From Phycisphaerales bacterium (GTDB lineage: Bacteria > Planctomycetota > Phycisphaerae > Phycisphaerales > UBA1924), in NCBI GenBank assembly GCA_013360695.1, contig JABWBC010000012.1, positions 1 through 42,506 of the forward strand: DNA of 42,506 bases, given 5' to 3'. The translations under genes were made by a program, and so were the position numbers. The stretch's first letter is position 1. Every line of letters begins with the position of its first letter. Below, in pieces: positions 15,526-23,696 of the stretch. The notes beneath the pieces were generated by a model that made no database searches, was not told the DNA's origin, and was given only the letters and a program-made list of their open reading frames with translations.

Positions 15526-17616
15526 TCAGAAGTCGAACTGATCGATGTTGCTCTTATCGAACGTGAACGGCGTGCCGAGCATCACGTTGTCTCCGACGAC
15601 GTCCTTGATTCCGAGCTTGCCAGCCTTGAGCTGCGATTGGCCCGGCTTCAGTTCGCCGCGGCAGATCGCGTTTGCGGCGTGGACCGCGAGGTATCCGAGG
15701 TCCATGGTGTTCCAGAGGACCACTCCGTCGGTGATGCCTTCCTTTACGAATCGCTTGTTGTCGTTGGGGAGCCCAAGCCCGATGACTTTGACGTCCTTGC
15801 GTCCGAGTTGCTTTACGGCCTCGGCGGCGCCGGGAACGCCCGGCGAGCAGATCGCCATGATGAGCTTCACATCGGGGTTCGAGTTGAGAATCGACGTCGT
15901 GACTTCGAACGCCTTGCTCTGCTGATCGTCGCAAGGCTGCACGCCCGCGAGCTTGATGTCGGGATACTTCTCCTTCAGACGAGTCTCGATGTGCTTGCGC
16001 CACTCGTTCTGATTGGCGGCGGTGAGCGACGCCGTAACGATCGCGAATTGGCCCTTGTTGTTGAGGAGGCGGGCGGCGTTGTCCATGAGCGTGTAGCCGA
16101 TGCCCTGGGGCGTCGCCTGGTTGACGAAGAAGTCGCGGGCGTCGGGCTCGGCGTCGGCGTCCCAGGTTACGACCTTGATGCCGCGCGAGCGGGCCTTGCG
16201 CAGCACGCCGGAGAGGGCCTCGCGATTCTCAACCGAGACAGCGATGACATCCACGCCGCGGGTGATCCAGGCATCGACGACCTCGCTCTGCTTGGCGGGG
16301 TCGGTTTCGGTCGGGCCGTCCCAGATCAGATCGATCCCGAGCTCCTTGGCCGCCTCTTCCGCGCCCTTTCGGCAGGCGATGAAGTACGCGTTGCCCTTGC
16401 TCTTGGGCATCATGGCGACGGTGAGCGGCTTGCGCGCGGGCTCGGGCGCTGGTTCCGCGGCACGAGCTGATAGATTCGGCGCGGACTTCGTTTCCGCGGC
16501 GTGGTCACGCGCCCCCTGGAACGATCGGGCGAGCATCCAATTGCTTCCCGCGACCAGCCCGGCCGCCACGAGGATCACGATGCACAACGCGGCCAACTGT
16601 GAGTTTTTCATATCAAGCTCCGAGACATCGGCGCGAGTGCTCGCGCCGGATACAGTCTGTTTTCCGGCACGATCCGCGGCGATGCTCGCCAGGAGCACGC
16701 CGCCCGTCAAGAGGCCGGCGAGTTCTGCCGGGGCGTCGGCCAATCGAACGCCATTCTGCAGAACCGCGATGGTGAAAAGACCAAGGAGGGTGCCCGCGAT
16801 GCTCCCGCGCCCGCCCGCGATGGAGGTCCCGCCGAGTACGACGGCGGTGATCGCCGAGAGTTCGTAGCCGCCCCCCGCGTCGGCCTTGGCCTGTCCGATG
16901 TGGGCGACATAGACGATGGACGCGACGCCCGCGGCCAGGCCGCTGAGCGTGTACGCGAGCGTGAGCGAACGTTCGACATCCACGCACGCGTGTCGCGTGG
17001 CGGATTCGGAGAAGCCGATCATGGTCCAGGTGCGTCCCGCGATCGCGCGGTGAACAAGCATCCAGAACACGATGGCGGCGACGATCAGGATGGGGAGTTG
17101 CGTGGGAACTACGCCGCCGAGATAGCCCTGACCGAGCGAGAGGAACCAACCGGGGAACCCGGTGACGGTGTCGACGCCGCGCGTGATGGCCTCTGCGCTC
17201 CCGCGGAAGAGCCAGAGCGTGCCGAGGGTGACGATGAGGGGTGGGATCTTGGCGCGCGTGACGAGCGTGGCGTTGAGGAGCCCACCGAGGCCGCCGACCG
17301 CGATGCCGGCGCCGGAGGCGAGCCAGAGCGGCCAACCCGCGTCGCGCCAGAGGAGGCCCATAACAACGGCGGAGAGCGCCATGAGCGCGCCGACCGAGAG
17401 ATCGATGCCGCCGGTCATGATGACGGGCGTCAGGGCGAGCGAGAGCAGGCCGAGTTCGACCGAGAGACGCCCGATTTCGAGGGCGTTCTGGGTCGTGAAG
17501 AAGTTCGTGCCGATCACGCCGAAGAACGCGACGAGAAGGGCGAGTGCGATCGACAGGAGCAGGCTGCGCGGGGCGGCACTCGTGAAGGCTCGCGTGCTGG
17601 TGGCCGGGCTGCTCAT
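15526..17616 (-). CDS. Fused CUT2 ABC permease / sugar (rhamnose-type) binding protein
   Basis: A 696-residue open frame joins two transporter parts. Residues ~1-330 are an RbsC-type permease (PVIMTGGIDLSVGALMALS, VLGGTSIAGGRGSIAGTLLG). At residue 336 Met begins a second membrane/signal segment (MKNSQLAALCIVILVAAGLVAG) and an Ala/Pro/Glu linker. An RbsB/RhaS-like binding fold follows from ~residue 390 (LTVAMMPKSKGNAYFIACRKG), with DVIAVSVENREAL, IKVVTWDADAEPD and a C-terminal GVVLWNTMDLGYL. The extra span would put the binding domain in the periplasm, tethered to the membrane. The start at ATG 17616 overlaps the upstream permease stop by 4 bp (ATGA). A good internal ribosome site precedes Met336, so separate binding protein may also be made. 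Last gene of the operon. Confidence 0.88.
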   Translation of the reverse strand: MSSPATSTRAFTSAAPRSLLLSIALALLVAFFGVIGTNFFTTQNALEIGRLSVELGLLSLALTPVIMTGGIDLSVGALMALSAVVMGLLWRDAGWPLWLASGAGIAVGGLGGLLNATLVTRAKIPPLIVTLGTLWLFRGSAEAITRGVDTVTGFPGWFLSLGQGYLGGVVPTQLPILIVAAIVFWMLVHRAIAGRTWTMIGFSESATRHACVDVERSLTLAYTLSGLAAGVASIVYVAHIGQAKADAGGGYELSAITAVVLGGTSIAGGRGSIAGTLLGLFTIAVLQNGVRLADAPAELAGLLTGGVLLASIAADRAGKQTVSGASTRADVSELDMKNSQLAALCIVILVAAGLVAGSNWMLARSFQGARDHAAETKSAPNLSARAAEPAPEPARKPLTVAMMPKSKGNAYFIACRKGAEEAAKELGIDLIWDGPTETDPAKQSEVVDAWITRGVDVIAVSVENREALSGVLRKARSRGIKVVTWDADAEPDARDFFVNQATPQGIGYTLMDNAARLLNNKGQFAIVTASLTAANQNEWRKHIETRLKEKYPDIKLAGVQPCDDQQSKAFEVTTSILNSNPDVKLIMAICSPGVPGAAEAVKQLGRKDVKVIGLGLPNDNKRFVKEGITDGVVLWNTMDLGYLAVHAANAICRGELKPGQSQLKAGKLGIKDVVGDNVMLGTPFTFDKSNIDQFDF
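16609..16621 (-). promoter_or_regulatory. Internal ribosome-binding site and ATG within the permease/binding-protein fusion
   Basis: On the minus strand GGAG (16621-16618) lies 6 nt before ATG 16611-16609, the Met that opens the signal-like segment of the binding domain. In frame these bases read Glu-Leu-Asp-Met. The spacing and the typical signal-sequence start suggest the site once began, or still begins, a separate binding-protein gene. Confidence 0.6.
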
Positions 17617-18545
17617 GCGCGGGACCTCCGCACCGAAACGTCGGCACCAACCGCGATCAGGATGATGAGCCCCTGGATCACGCGCTCCCACTGAGGCTGC
17701 ACGCCGAGGAAGACGAGCGCGGGCCCGATGATTGAAAGCAAGACCACGCCGAGGAGCATGCCGAGCATCGAGGCCCGACCTCCCGAGACCGCGGCGCCGC
17801 CGACGACCGCGGCCGCGATCGCTCGGAGCTCCAGCCCCGCGCCGGCACCGGGATCGATATCGCCGAATCGAACCGAAGCGAGGACGGCGGCGAGAGCGGC
17901 CGTAACCCCGCTGAGGACGAACACGCCGACGATCACGCGGGTTGGTCGGAGCCCAAGAAGACGAGCGGCCTCAGGATTGGAACCCACGAGGAAGACATCG
18001 CGCCCCGGTTGCGTGTGCCGTGCCGCCAGCGCGATCGCGACCCAGAACGCCAGAGCGGCGGCGACAACCGCTATCTGTCCGCTGGTCTGCGAGAGACCGA
18101 ACCACTGAAACCCCGCGGGGAGATTGTGAACGAACTCGCCCTCGCGCCACCAGCGGAGCAACTCGCGCCAGATGACCATCGTGCCGAGCGTGGCGACAAT
18201 TGCCGGGAGTTTCACCACGCCGACGAGCAGGCCATTGGTCAGGCCGAGGACGGCGCCGAGAACGATCGCGGCGAAGATCGCCAGTGGGATCGGCACGCCG
18301 GCGGTCACCATCATGCCCGCGCCGACGGCGCACAGGCTGAATTGCGACCCGATCGAGACATCGATCTGGCGTGTGACGATCACAAGAGTCGCGCCGATCG
18401 CGGCAACGAGGAGCGGGGCCGCGCCGACCACCATAGAGAGCACGTTCGCCAATTCGAAGAAGCTGGGGGCACGCCACGCCAGGAGCGCCAGCAGCACGCC
18501 GATCGCACCGAGCAGCGCGAGCGTTCTGGCCCATGTGGAGTTCAT
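17613..18545 (-). CDS. ABC sugar transporter permease, RbsC/CUT2 family (rhamnose operon)
   Basis: A 310-residue inner-membrane permease with the CUT2 signature ATLVIVTRQIDVSIGSQFSL and the loop VVGGAAVSGGRASMLGMLLG. It pairs with the permease half of the next gene, as RhaP/RhaQ pair in rhizobial rhamnose importers. ATG 18545 overlaps the ATPase stop by 4 bp and its own stop overlaps the fusion gene start by 4 bp, indicating translational coupling. The signature has RQID where most family members have GGID, a small deviation. Confidence 0.9.
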   Translation of the reverse strand: MNSTWARTLALLGAIGVLLALLAWRAPSFFELANVLSMVVGAAPLLVAAIGATLVIVTRQIDVSIGSQFSLCAVGAGMMVTAGVPIPLAIFAAIVLGAVLGLTNGLLVGVVKLPAIVATLGTMVIWRELLRWWREGEFVHNLPAGFQWFGLSQTSGQIAVVAAALAFWVAIALAARHTQPGRDVFLVGSNPEAARLLGLRPTRVIVGVFVLSGVTAALAAVLASVRFGDIDPGAGAGLELRAIAAAVVGGAAVSGGRASMLGMLLGVVLLSIIGPALVFLGVQPQWERVIQGLIILIAVGADVSVRRSRA

Positions 18546-20128
18546 GCCTCGCCCCCCACCGCGAGGGACATCACGCGTTCGGGCGTTGCATCGGCTCGTC
18601 CGAGCACGGCGACCAGACGACCGGCCCGCATCACGCCGACGCGGTCGCTCATCGCAAGCACTTCGCCCAGATCGGACGAGATCATGAGCACGCCGGCGCC
18701 GGCGCTGGCCATCTCGCGGATGATGCGGTGGATCTCGGCCTTGGCGGCGACGTCGACGCCCTGCGTCGGTTCGTCGAGGATCAAGATGCGCGGCTTTGCG
18801 GCGGCCCGCTGCGCGATCGCGACCTTCTGCTGATTCCCGCCCGACAAGGAAGAGACGAGCGCGTCCGGGGCCGGTGGACGCACGTCGAATCGCGCGATCG
18901 CATCCGACGCGGCGGCTCGCTCTCGCGACCGATCGATCAGCCCGAGGAGCGCAGCTTCGCGACCCGATCCCGACAGCGTCGCAGCGTTGACGTTCTCAAT
19001 GACGGTCATCTCGCCGATCACACCGTCGCGACGCCGGTCTTCGGGCAGATAGCCGATCCCGAGCCCCGATGCATCGAGCGGCGAGCGCACAGGGCATGCA
19101 CGCCCTTCAACGATCACCTGGCCGCTGTCGGCGGGCTCGTACCCGGCGATGGCGCGTGCCAACTCGGTCCGCCCCGAGCCGACGAGGCCCGCGACTCCAA
19201 GGACCTCGCCCGCGCGGATCTCGAGCGAGACATCGCGCACGCCGGACGCGGAACACGACAAGCCCTTCAACTCCAGGAGGGGCGAAGCGATCGCTGGGCG
19301 CTGCGATTCATCGCTCCCAGTCGCGTTGTCGGCGAAGGCGAGTGGAGCGGCAACGGCGTGCACGAACCCGCGACCAATCGCTGAAGCGACTACGGGCGCC
19401 GCGTACTCACGGCCCACCATGAGCGAGACGATCGCATCGCGCGAGAGCTCGCTCATCGCACGCGTCGCGACGCTTTGTCCATCGCGCAGCACGGTGATGC
19501 GATCGGCGATCGCGGGGAGTTCTTCGAGGCGGTGCGAGATGTAAACGATGGCCGCGTTCTGCTGCTTGAGCTTGCGGATCAGATTGAAGAGGCGATGCGC
19601 GTCGTCAACGCCCAGGCCCGCGGTCGGCTCGTCGAACAGGATGATCGACGCGTCGCCCGCGAGCGCCCGTGCGATCTCGACGAGCTGCTGCTGCGCGAAG
19701 GAGAGTCGCCCCGCTTCGGTCTCGGGCTCGACACGCGCGCCGATGCGATCGAGCACGTCCTTGGCCTTGCGTCGGCGCTCCGCGTGATCGATGAGGGTCA
19801 CCGCACGCCTTGACTCCCAGCCCATCGCGATATTCTCTGCGACCGAGACGTGCGGGAAGAGCGAGGGGTGCTGGTGGATCACGGCGATACCCATCGCCCG
19901 CATGGCGGCGGGGCTTGGGTCGCTGACAATCCGGCCGCGAACGCGAAGTTCGCCCGCGTCGGCGCGGAGTGCGCCGGCGACGATATTGATGAGCGTCGAT
20001 TTGCCCGCGCCGTTCTCGCCCACAAGGGCGTGGGCCTCGCCGGGGCGAACATCGAACGAGACATCCCGCAGAGCGCGAACCCCGCCGAAGGACTTGGACA
20101 GATTGGACAGCCTGAGCGCGTCCGGCAC
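18542..20128 (-). CDS. Sugar ABC transporter ATP-binding protein, RbsA/CUT2 type with two nucleotide-binding domains
   Basis: A 528-residue cytoplasmic ATPase driving the rhamnose importer. NBD1 has Walker A GENGAGKST at 37-45, LSFAQQQLVEIARAL (ABC signature region) and IILFDEPTAGL. NBD2 begins near LELKGLSCSASGVRDVSLEIRAG and has the degenerate first loop GLVGSGRTEL usual in RbsA, LSGGNQQKVAIAQ and ILILDEPTQGVDV. GTG 20128 has GGAGG 5 nt upstream and is preferred to GTG 20143. It begins 27 bp after rhaA. It is the only CUT2-type ATPase in the window and could also serve the orphan permease at 2762-3784. Confidence 0.92.
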   Translation of the reverse strand: MPDALRLSNLSKSFGGVRALRDVSFDVRPGEAHALVGENGAGKSTLINIVAGALRADAGELRVRGRIVSDPSPAAMRAMGIAVIHQHPSLFPHVSVAENIAMGWESRRAVTLIDHAERRRKAKDVLDRIGARVEPETEAGRLSFAQQQLVEIARALAGDASIILFDEPTAGLGVDDAHRLFNLIRKLKQQNAAIVYISHRLEELPAIADRITVLRDGQSVATRAMSELSRDAIVSLMVGREYAAPVVASAIGRGFVHAVAAPLAFADNATGSDESQRPAIASPLLELKGLSCSASGVRDVSLEIRAGEVLGVAGLVGSGRTELARAIAGYEPADSGQVIVEGRACPVRSPLDASGLGIGYLPEDRRRDGVIGEMTVIENVNAATLSGSGREAALLGLIDRSRERAAASDAIARFDVRPPAPDALVSSLSGGNQQKVAIAQRAAAKPRILILDEPTQGVDVAAKAEIHRIIREMASAGAGVLMISSDLGEVLAMSDRVGVMRAGRLVAVLGRADATPERVMSLAVGGEA

Positions 20129-20155
20129 GAGGTCCTCCCTCACGTCGGCGGCAGC

Positions 20156-21406
20156 TTACCCGCGCCGCGACAATTCGTCGCGCTCGTAGCGCCTGACCTC
20201 GGCCAGCCATGCGGACTCGCCGGGCACGCCGCTCCGGCGGCAATGCTCGTCCCAGAGCACGCCGTACGGCAGAAGCCTCGCGGCCTCTTGCAGGGCGAGC
20301 CGCTCTGTGTAGTCTCCGGCGGATTCCGCCGCGCCCAGTTTCGCGCGCGGCGACAGCAGCGCGATCAGGATCGCCTTGAGCAGCGCGCGGGCGCCGATCG
20401 CCCACGCCGCCACGCGATTGATGCTGGCGTCGAAGTAGTCGAGCCCGAACCGAATCCGTTCGCCGGCGCGGACGCCTTCGCTGGCGATCTCGCGGAGGTC
20501 GTCGGTCAGCGTGACGACGTGGTCGCTGTCCCAGCGCACGCCCCGCGACACATGGAGCAGGATGCCGTCGACCCACGGCAGGGCGGCGGAGATCTTGTCC
20601 GCGATGCCCTCGGTCGGGTGGTAGTGCCCGGCGTCAAGGCAGAGCATGATCTTTCGTGCGGTGGCGTAGCCAAGGTAGAACTCGTGCGAGCCGACGACGA
20701 ACGCCTCGCTCCCGATGCCGAAGAGCTTGGGCTCGACGCAATCGCGGTGGATGGAGCGTTCGATCGGCTCAGCGAAGGTCGCGTCGAGCGATGAGACGAG
20801 GCGCTCGCGCGGGGACCAGCGATCCGCGGGCGTGTCCTTCATGCCGTCGGGAATCCACACGTTCGTCACGCACGGGGAACCCAGCGCTCGCCCGAAACTC
20901 GCGCCGATGCGCCGGCACGCTTTCCCGTGATGGATCCAGAAATCGCGCACGCCAGCGTCCGGGTGCGCGAGCGTCATGCCGCTGCTTGCGAGTTTGTGCG
21001 CGAAGAAGGTCGGGTTGAAGTCCAGGGCAATGCCCAGTTGCCGGGCCCATGCGACCCAGCGCGCGAAGTGCTCGGGCGCAACCGCGTCGCGTTCGATCTT
21101 CTTTCCGTCGGTTTCGGCGTAGATGGCGTGGAGGCTGAAGCGGTGTCGGCCCGGGATCAGGCTCATCGCCTTGGCGGCGTCCTTTCGCAGTTCGTCGGGA
21201 GTGCGGGCCGCACCGGGATAGGAGCCGGTGACCGCGAGCCCGCCGCCGAGTGCTTCGCCGGCGTTTTCGAAGCCGCGCACGTCGTCGCCCTGCCAGCAGT
21301 GAATGGATAAGGCATACTTCGATATCGCGCGCAGGGCGGCCTCGGCGTCGACCCCCATCGCGGCGAACTCGGCGCAGGCGTCGGTGAAGCGTGTCGGGCC
21401 GCTCAC
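20156..21406 (-). CDS. rhaA: L-rhamnose isomerase
   Basis: Converts L-rhamnose to L-rhamnulose; metal-dependent (Mn/Zn), cytoplasmic. The 416 residues align along their length with E. coli RhaA: SIHCWQGDDVRGFEN, HRFSLHAIYAETDG, LDFNPTFFAHKL, WIPDGMKDTPADRWSPRERL, EPKLFGIGSEAFVVGSHEFYLGYA, LCLDAGHYHPTE (metal ligands), LLHVSRGVRWDSDHVV, GLDYFDASINR and the end YERDELSRRG. The start is GTG 21406, overlapping the aldolase stop in GTGA. This is the enzyme that fixes the operon substrate as rhamnose. Confidence 0.97.
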   Translation of the reverse strand: MSGPTRFTDACAEFAAMGVDAEAALRAISKYALSIHCWQGDDVRGFENAGEALGGGLAVTGSYPGAARTPDELRKDAAKAMSLIPGRHRFSLHAIYAETDGKKIERDAVAPEHFARWVAWARQLGIALDFNPTFFAHKLASSGMTLAHPDAGVRDFWIHHGKACRRIGASFGRALGSPCVTNVWIPDGMKDTPADRWSPRERLVSSLDATFAEPIERSIHRDCVEPKLFGIGSEAFVVGSHEFYLGYATARKIMLCLDAGHYHPTEGIADKISAALPWVDGILLHVSRGVRWDSDHVVTLTDDLREIASEGVRAGERIRFGLDYFDASINRVAAWAIGARALLKAILIALLSPRAKLGAAESAGDYTERLALQEAARLLPYGVLWDEHCRRSGVPGESAWLAEVRRYERDELSRRG

Positions 21407-22173
21407 TTGGAAAGCTCCCGCTCGACCATGAGCTTCTTGCGGTAGTCAACGTCCGCGCGTGCGCCCATGCGCCGAACATCCGCGTCGCTCATGAAATGGA
21501 GCCCGCCCAGCATGGCGGCGGCGGTGCGGACTTTCGCGCTCTTCACCGCCATCAAAGTGATGTTCAGCACGTCGCGGGCACTGGAGCCGGCCGCGATGAA
21601 CCCGTGGTTCTTCAGGTAGATTGCTCGCGGCGGCTGGTGGTACTTTTTCAGGTACTCGCGGGCCCCCTCGCGCACGGCGATTCCGAGCGGCACGCCGGGG
21701 TCGGCGTACTCGATGAGCAACGACGCGGGCCCGAGCACAACGACTTCCTCAGGGAATACGCGACCGGCGAGCAATTCGCCGAAACGCAGCGAGCAGGTGA
21801 TCGCGTTGATCGCCGAGGGATGCGTGTGCCCGACCCATGACACGCCGTCAAACTCCAGCAGCGCGGCGTGCATGGTCGCCTCGATCGAAGCGCGGGTGGG
21901 CCGCCCGTCGTCGATCTTCGCGCTGCGGAGACATTCCGCGACCTGCTGGTCGCTTGCACGCTCGTCGAGCAGTCGCGTGATCGGCTCGCTGCGCATCTTC
22001 ACCAGCTCGGTCTCGCCCAGCGTCGCCAGGGATGCGCCGCTTGCCTTGATCCAGAACGTGCCGTCGTCGGCGCGACACGAGGCGTTCCCCTCGCTCAAGA
22101 TCGCCAGGTCAGGATCGCCCAGGGCCCGCGACAGCTCGACCAGGTCCCGGGGCGGCGTTGCCTCTTTCTTCAT
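21403..22173 (-). CDS. Class II aldolase/adducin family protein (second sugar-phosphate aldolase)
   Basis: 256 residues of the zinc-dependent class II aldolase family (fuculose-1-P or rhamnulose-1-P aldolase, ribulose-5-P 4-epimerase). Visible motifs are LSEGNASCRADDGTFWIKASG (phosphate site), WVGHTHPSAINAI (zinc His pair) and IYLKNHGFIAAG (third His). It overlaps rhaB upstream (ATGA) and rhaA downstream (GTGA), so it is coupled with both. The operon already encodes an aldolase domain in its first gene. This copy may handle a second substrate such as fuculose-1-P or act as isozyme; sequence does not settle it. Confidence 0.88.
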   Translation of the reverse strand: MKKEATPPRDLVELSRALGDPDLAILSEGNASCRADDGTFWIKASGASLATLGETELVKMRSEPITRLLDERASDQQVAECLRSAKIDDGRPTRASIEATMHAALLEFDGVSWVGHTHPSAINAITCSLRFGELLAGRVFPEEVVVLGPASLLIEYADPGVPLGIAVREGAREYLKKYHQPPRAIYLKNHGFIAAGSSARDVLNITLMAVKSAKVRTAAAMLGGLHFMSDADVRRMGARADVDYRKKLMVERELSK

Positions 22174-23657
22174 CGCGTCGTCTCCCGCGTTCGACCGACC
22201 AACCGTCCCCAGCCTGGCTCGCTTCTGGGCGAGTACTCCATCGGCCGACACGACTTCCGAACGATTTCGCGCGCCTGCGCGAGCCCGGCAACCTCGCCGA
22301 TTCCCATCAACTGCACCATGACATTGCCCATCGCGGTCGCTTCGCTCGGGCCCGCGAGCACACGGCGGCCGGTCGCGTCCGCGGTCATCTGATTCAGCAG
22401 CGTGTTCTTCACTCCGCCGCCGACCAGGTGGATCGTGGCGATGGTTCGGCCCGTGATGCGCTCGACCTGTTCGATCGTCCGCGCGTAGGCGGCCGCGAGC
22501 CCTTCGAGGCACGCTCGCACGAGTTCGCCGGGGGTGGTCGGTTCGGGGTCGCCGGCCTCCCTCGCGAGCGACTGCACTTTCTTGATCATGTCGCCCGCGA
22601 GCGTCAGTTCCGGCGCGTCGACGTTGATCCGCGAACGGAACGGCGCGGCACGCTCGGCAAGAGCGGCGAGCTGCTCGTAGGTCATGTCCACGCCGCGGCG
22701 GGCCAGGTCGCGCTTGATCTCCTGCACGAGCCAGAGCCCGATGACGTTCTTCAGGAAACGGGTCGTGCCCGATACGCCGTGCTCGTTGGTGAACTCGGCG
22801 GCGCGGGCCTCGTCGCTGACGATCGCGCGATCGAGTTCAACACCCAGGAGCGACCAGGTGCCGCTGGAGAGATAGCAACTCTGCTCGCTCGAGAGAGGCG
22901 TGCCGACGACGGCGCTGGCGGTGTCGTGGGCGGCGGGCGCGACCACGCGGATGGAGGGCGAAAGGCCCGTATCGCGCGCGATCTCGGGAAGCAGCGGGCC
23001 GAGAACGCTGCCGGGCTGAACGATGTTGGGCAGGCTCTCGCGGGGCAGACCGATCGCTCGCAGCACGTCGCCCGACCAATCGCGGGTTTGGGCGTCGAGC
23101 AGTTGCGAGGTCGAGGCGATCGATTGCTCCGTACACGCGACGCCGCTCAGCATGAAGTGGAAGAGGTCGGGCATGAAGAGCAGTCGGCCCGTGGCCTGGA
23201 AAATCGACGGTTCGCGCGCGACCCAGCCGGCGAGTTGCGACGAGGTGTTCAAGGCCATGGAACGGATGCCCGTCAGGCCGTAGATCCCGGCCCGGCCGAG
23301 TTTGTCGTCAAGCAGGGCCAGGCCCTCGGCGTGTTCCGGATTGCGATAGCAGCGCGGCAGGGCGAGCAACGCCCCGTCCTTGCCGAGCAGGGCAAAGTCC
23401 ACGCCCCAGGTGTCGACGCCGACGCTTGCAATTTCCACGTCATGCTCATCCGCCCACGCCGCGGCACGTTTCAGCCCCTCGCGGATTTCACGCCAGATCA
23501 GAGGGAGGTCCCACGTAAGAGCGCCGGGCATGGGCGCCGGCGCGTGGAGAAAGCGGTGCGATTCGTGGAGCGAAAGTTCGCCCGTGCGAAGTACTCCGAT
23601 CATGACGCGCCCGGATTCCGCGCCAAGATCGATCGCGATGGACCCGCGTGCCGCCAA
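22170..23657 (-). CDS. rhaB: Rhamnulokinase
   Basis: Phosphorylates L-rhamnulose at O1 with ATP; a cytoplasmic FGGY-family kinase of 495 residues. Motifs are AIDLGAESGRVMIGV (ATP phosphate loop), VGVDTWGVDFALLG (catalytic Asp region), HDTASAVVGTPL, YLSSGTWSLLGVELD and HLVGGGVKNTLLNQMTADA, all shared with E. coli RhaB. The start is a TTG at 23657 with GGAG 8 nt upstream; no ATG or GTG fits upstream of the kinase motif. It lies 39 bp downstream of the bifunctional aldolase gene. Confidence 0.96.
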   Translation of the reverse strand: MAARGSIAIDLGAESGRVMIGVLRTGELSLHESHRFLHAPAPMPGALTWDLPLIWREIREGLKRAAAWADEHDVEIASVGVDTWGVDFALLGKDGALLALPRCYRNPEHAEGLALLDDKLGRAGIYGLTGIRSMALNTSSQLAGWVAREPSIFQATGRLLFMPDLFHFMLSGVACTEQSIASTSQLLDAQTRDWSGDVLRAIGLPRESLPNIVQPGSVLGPLLPEIARDTGLSPSIRVVAPAAHDTASAVVGTPLSSEQSCYLSSGTWSLLGVELDRAIVSDEARAAEFTNEHGVSGTTRFLKNVIGLWLVQEIKRDLARRGVDMTYEQLAALAERAAPFRSRINVDAPELTLAGDMIKKVQSLAREAGDPEPTTPGELVRACLEGLAAAYARTIEQVERITGRTIATIHLVGGGVKNTLLNQMTADATGRRVLAGPSEATAMGNVMVQLMGIGEVAGLAQAREIVRKSCRPMEYSPRSEPGWGRLVGRTRETTR

Positions 23658-23696
23658 TCAGAGTCTCCGATCGCGACCAGATCGGCCGCGGGTGTG

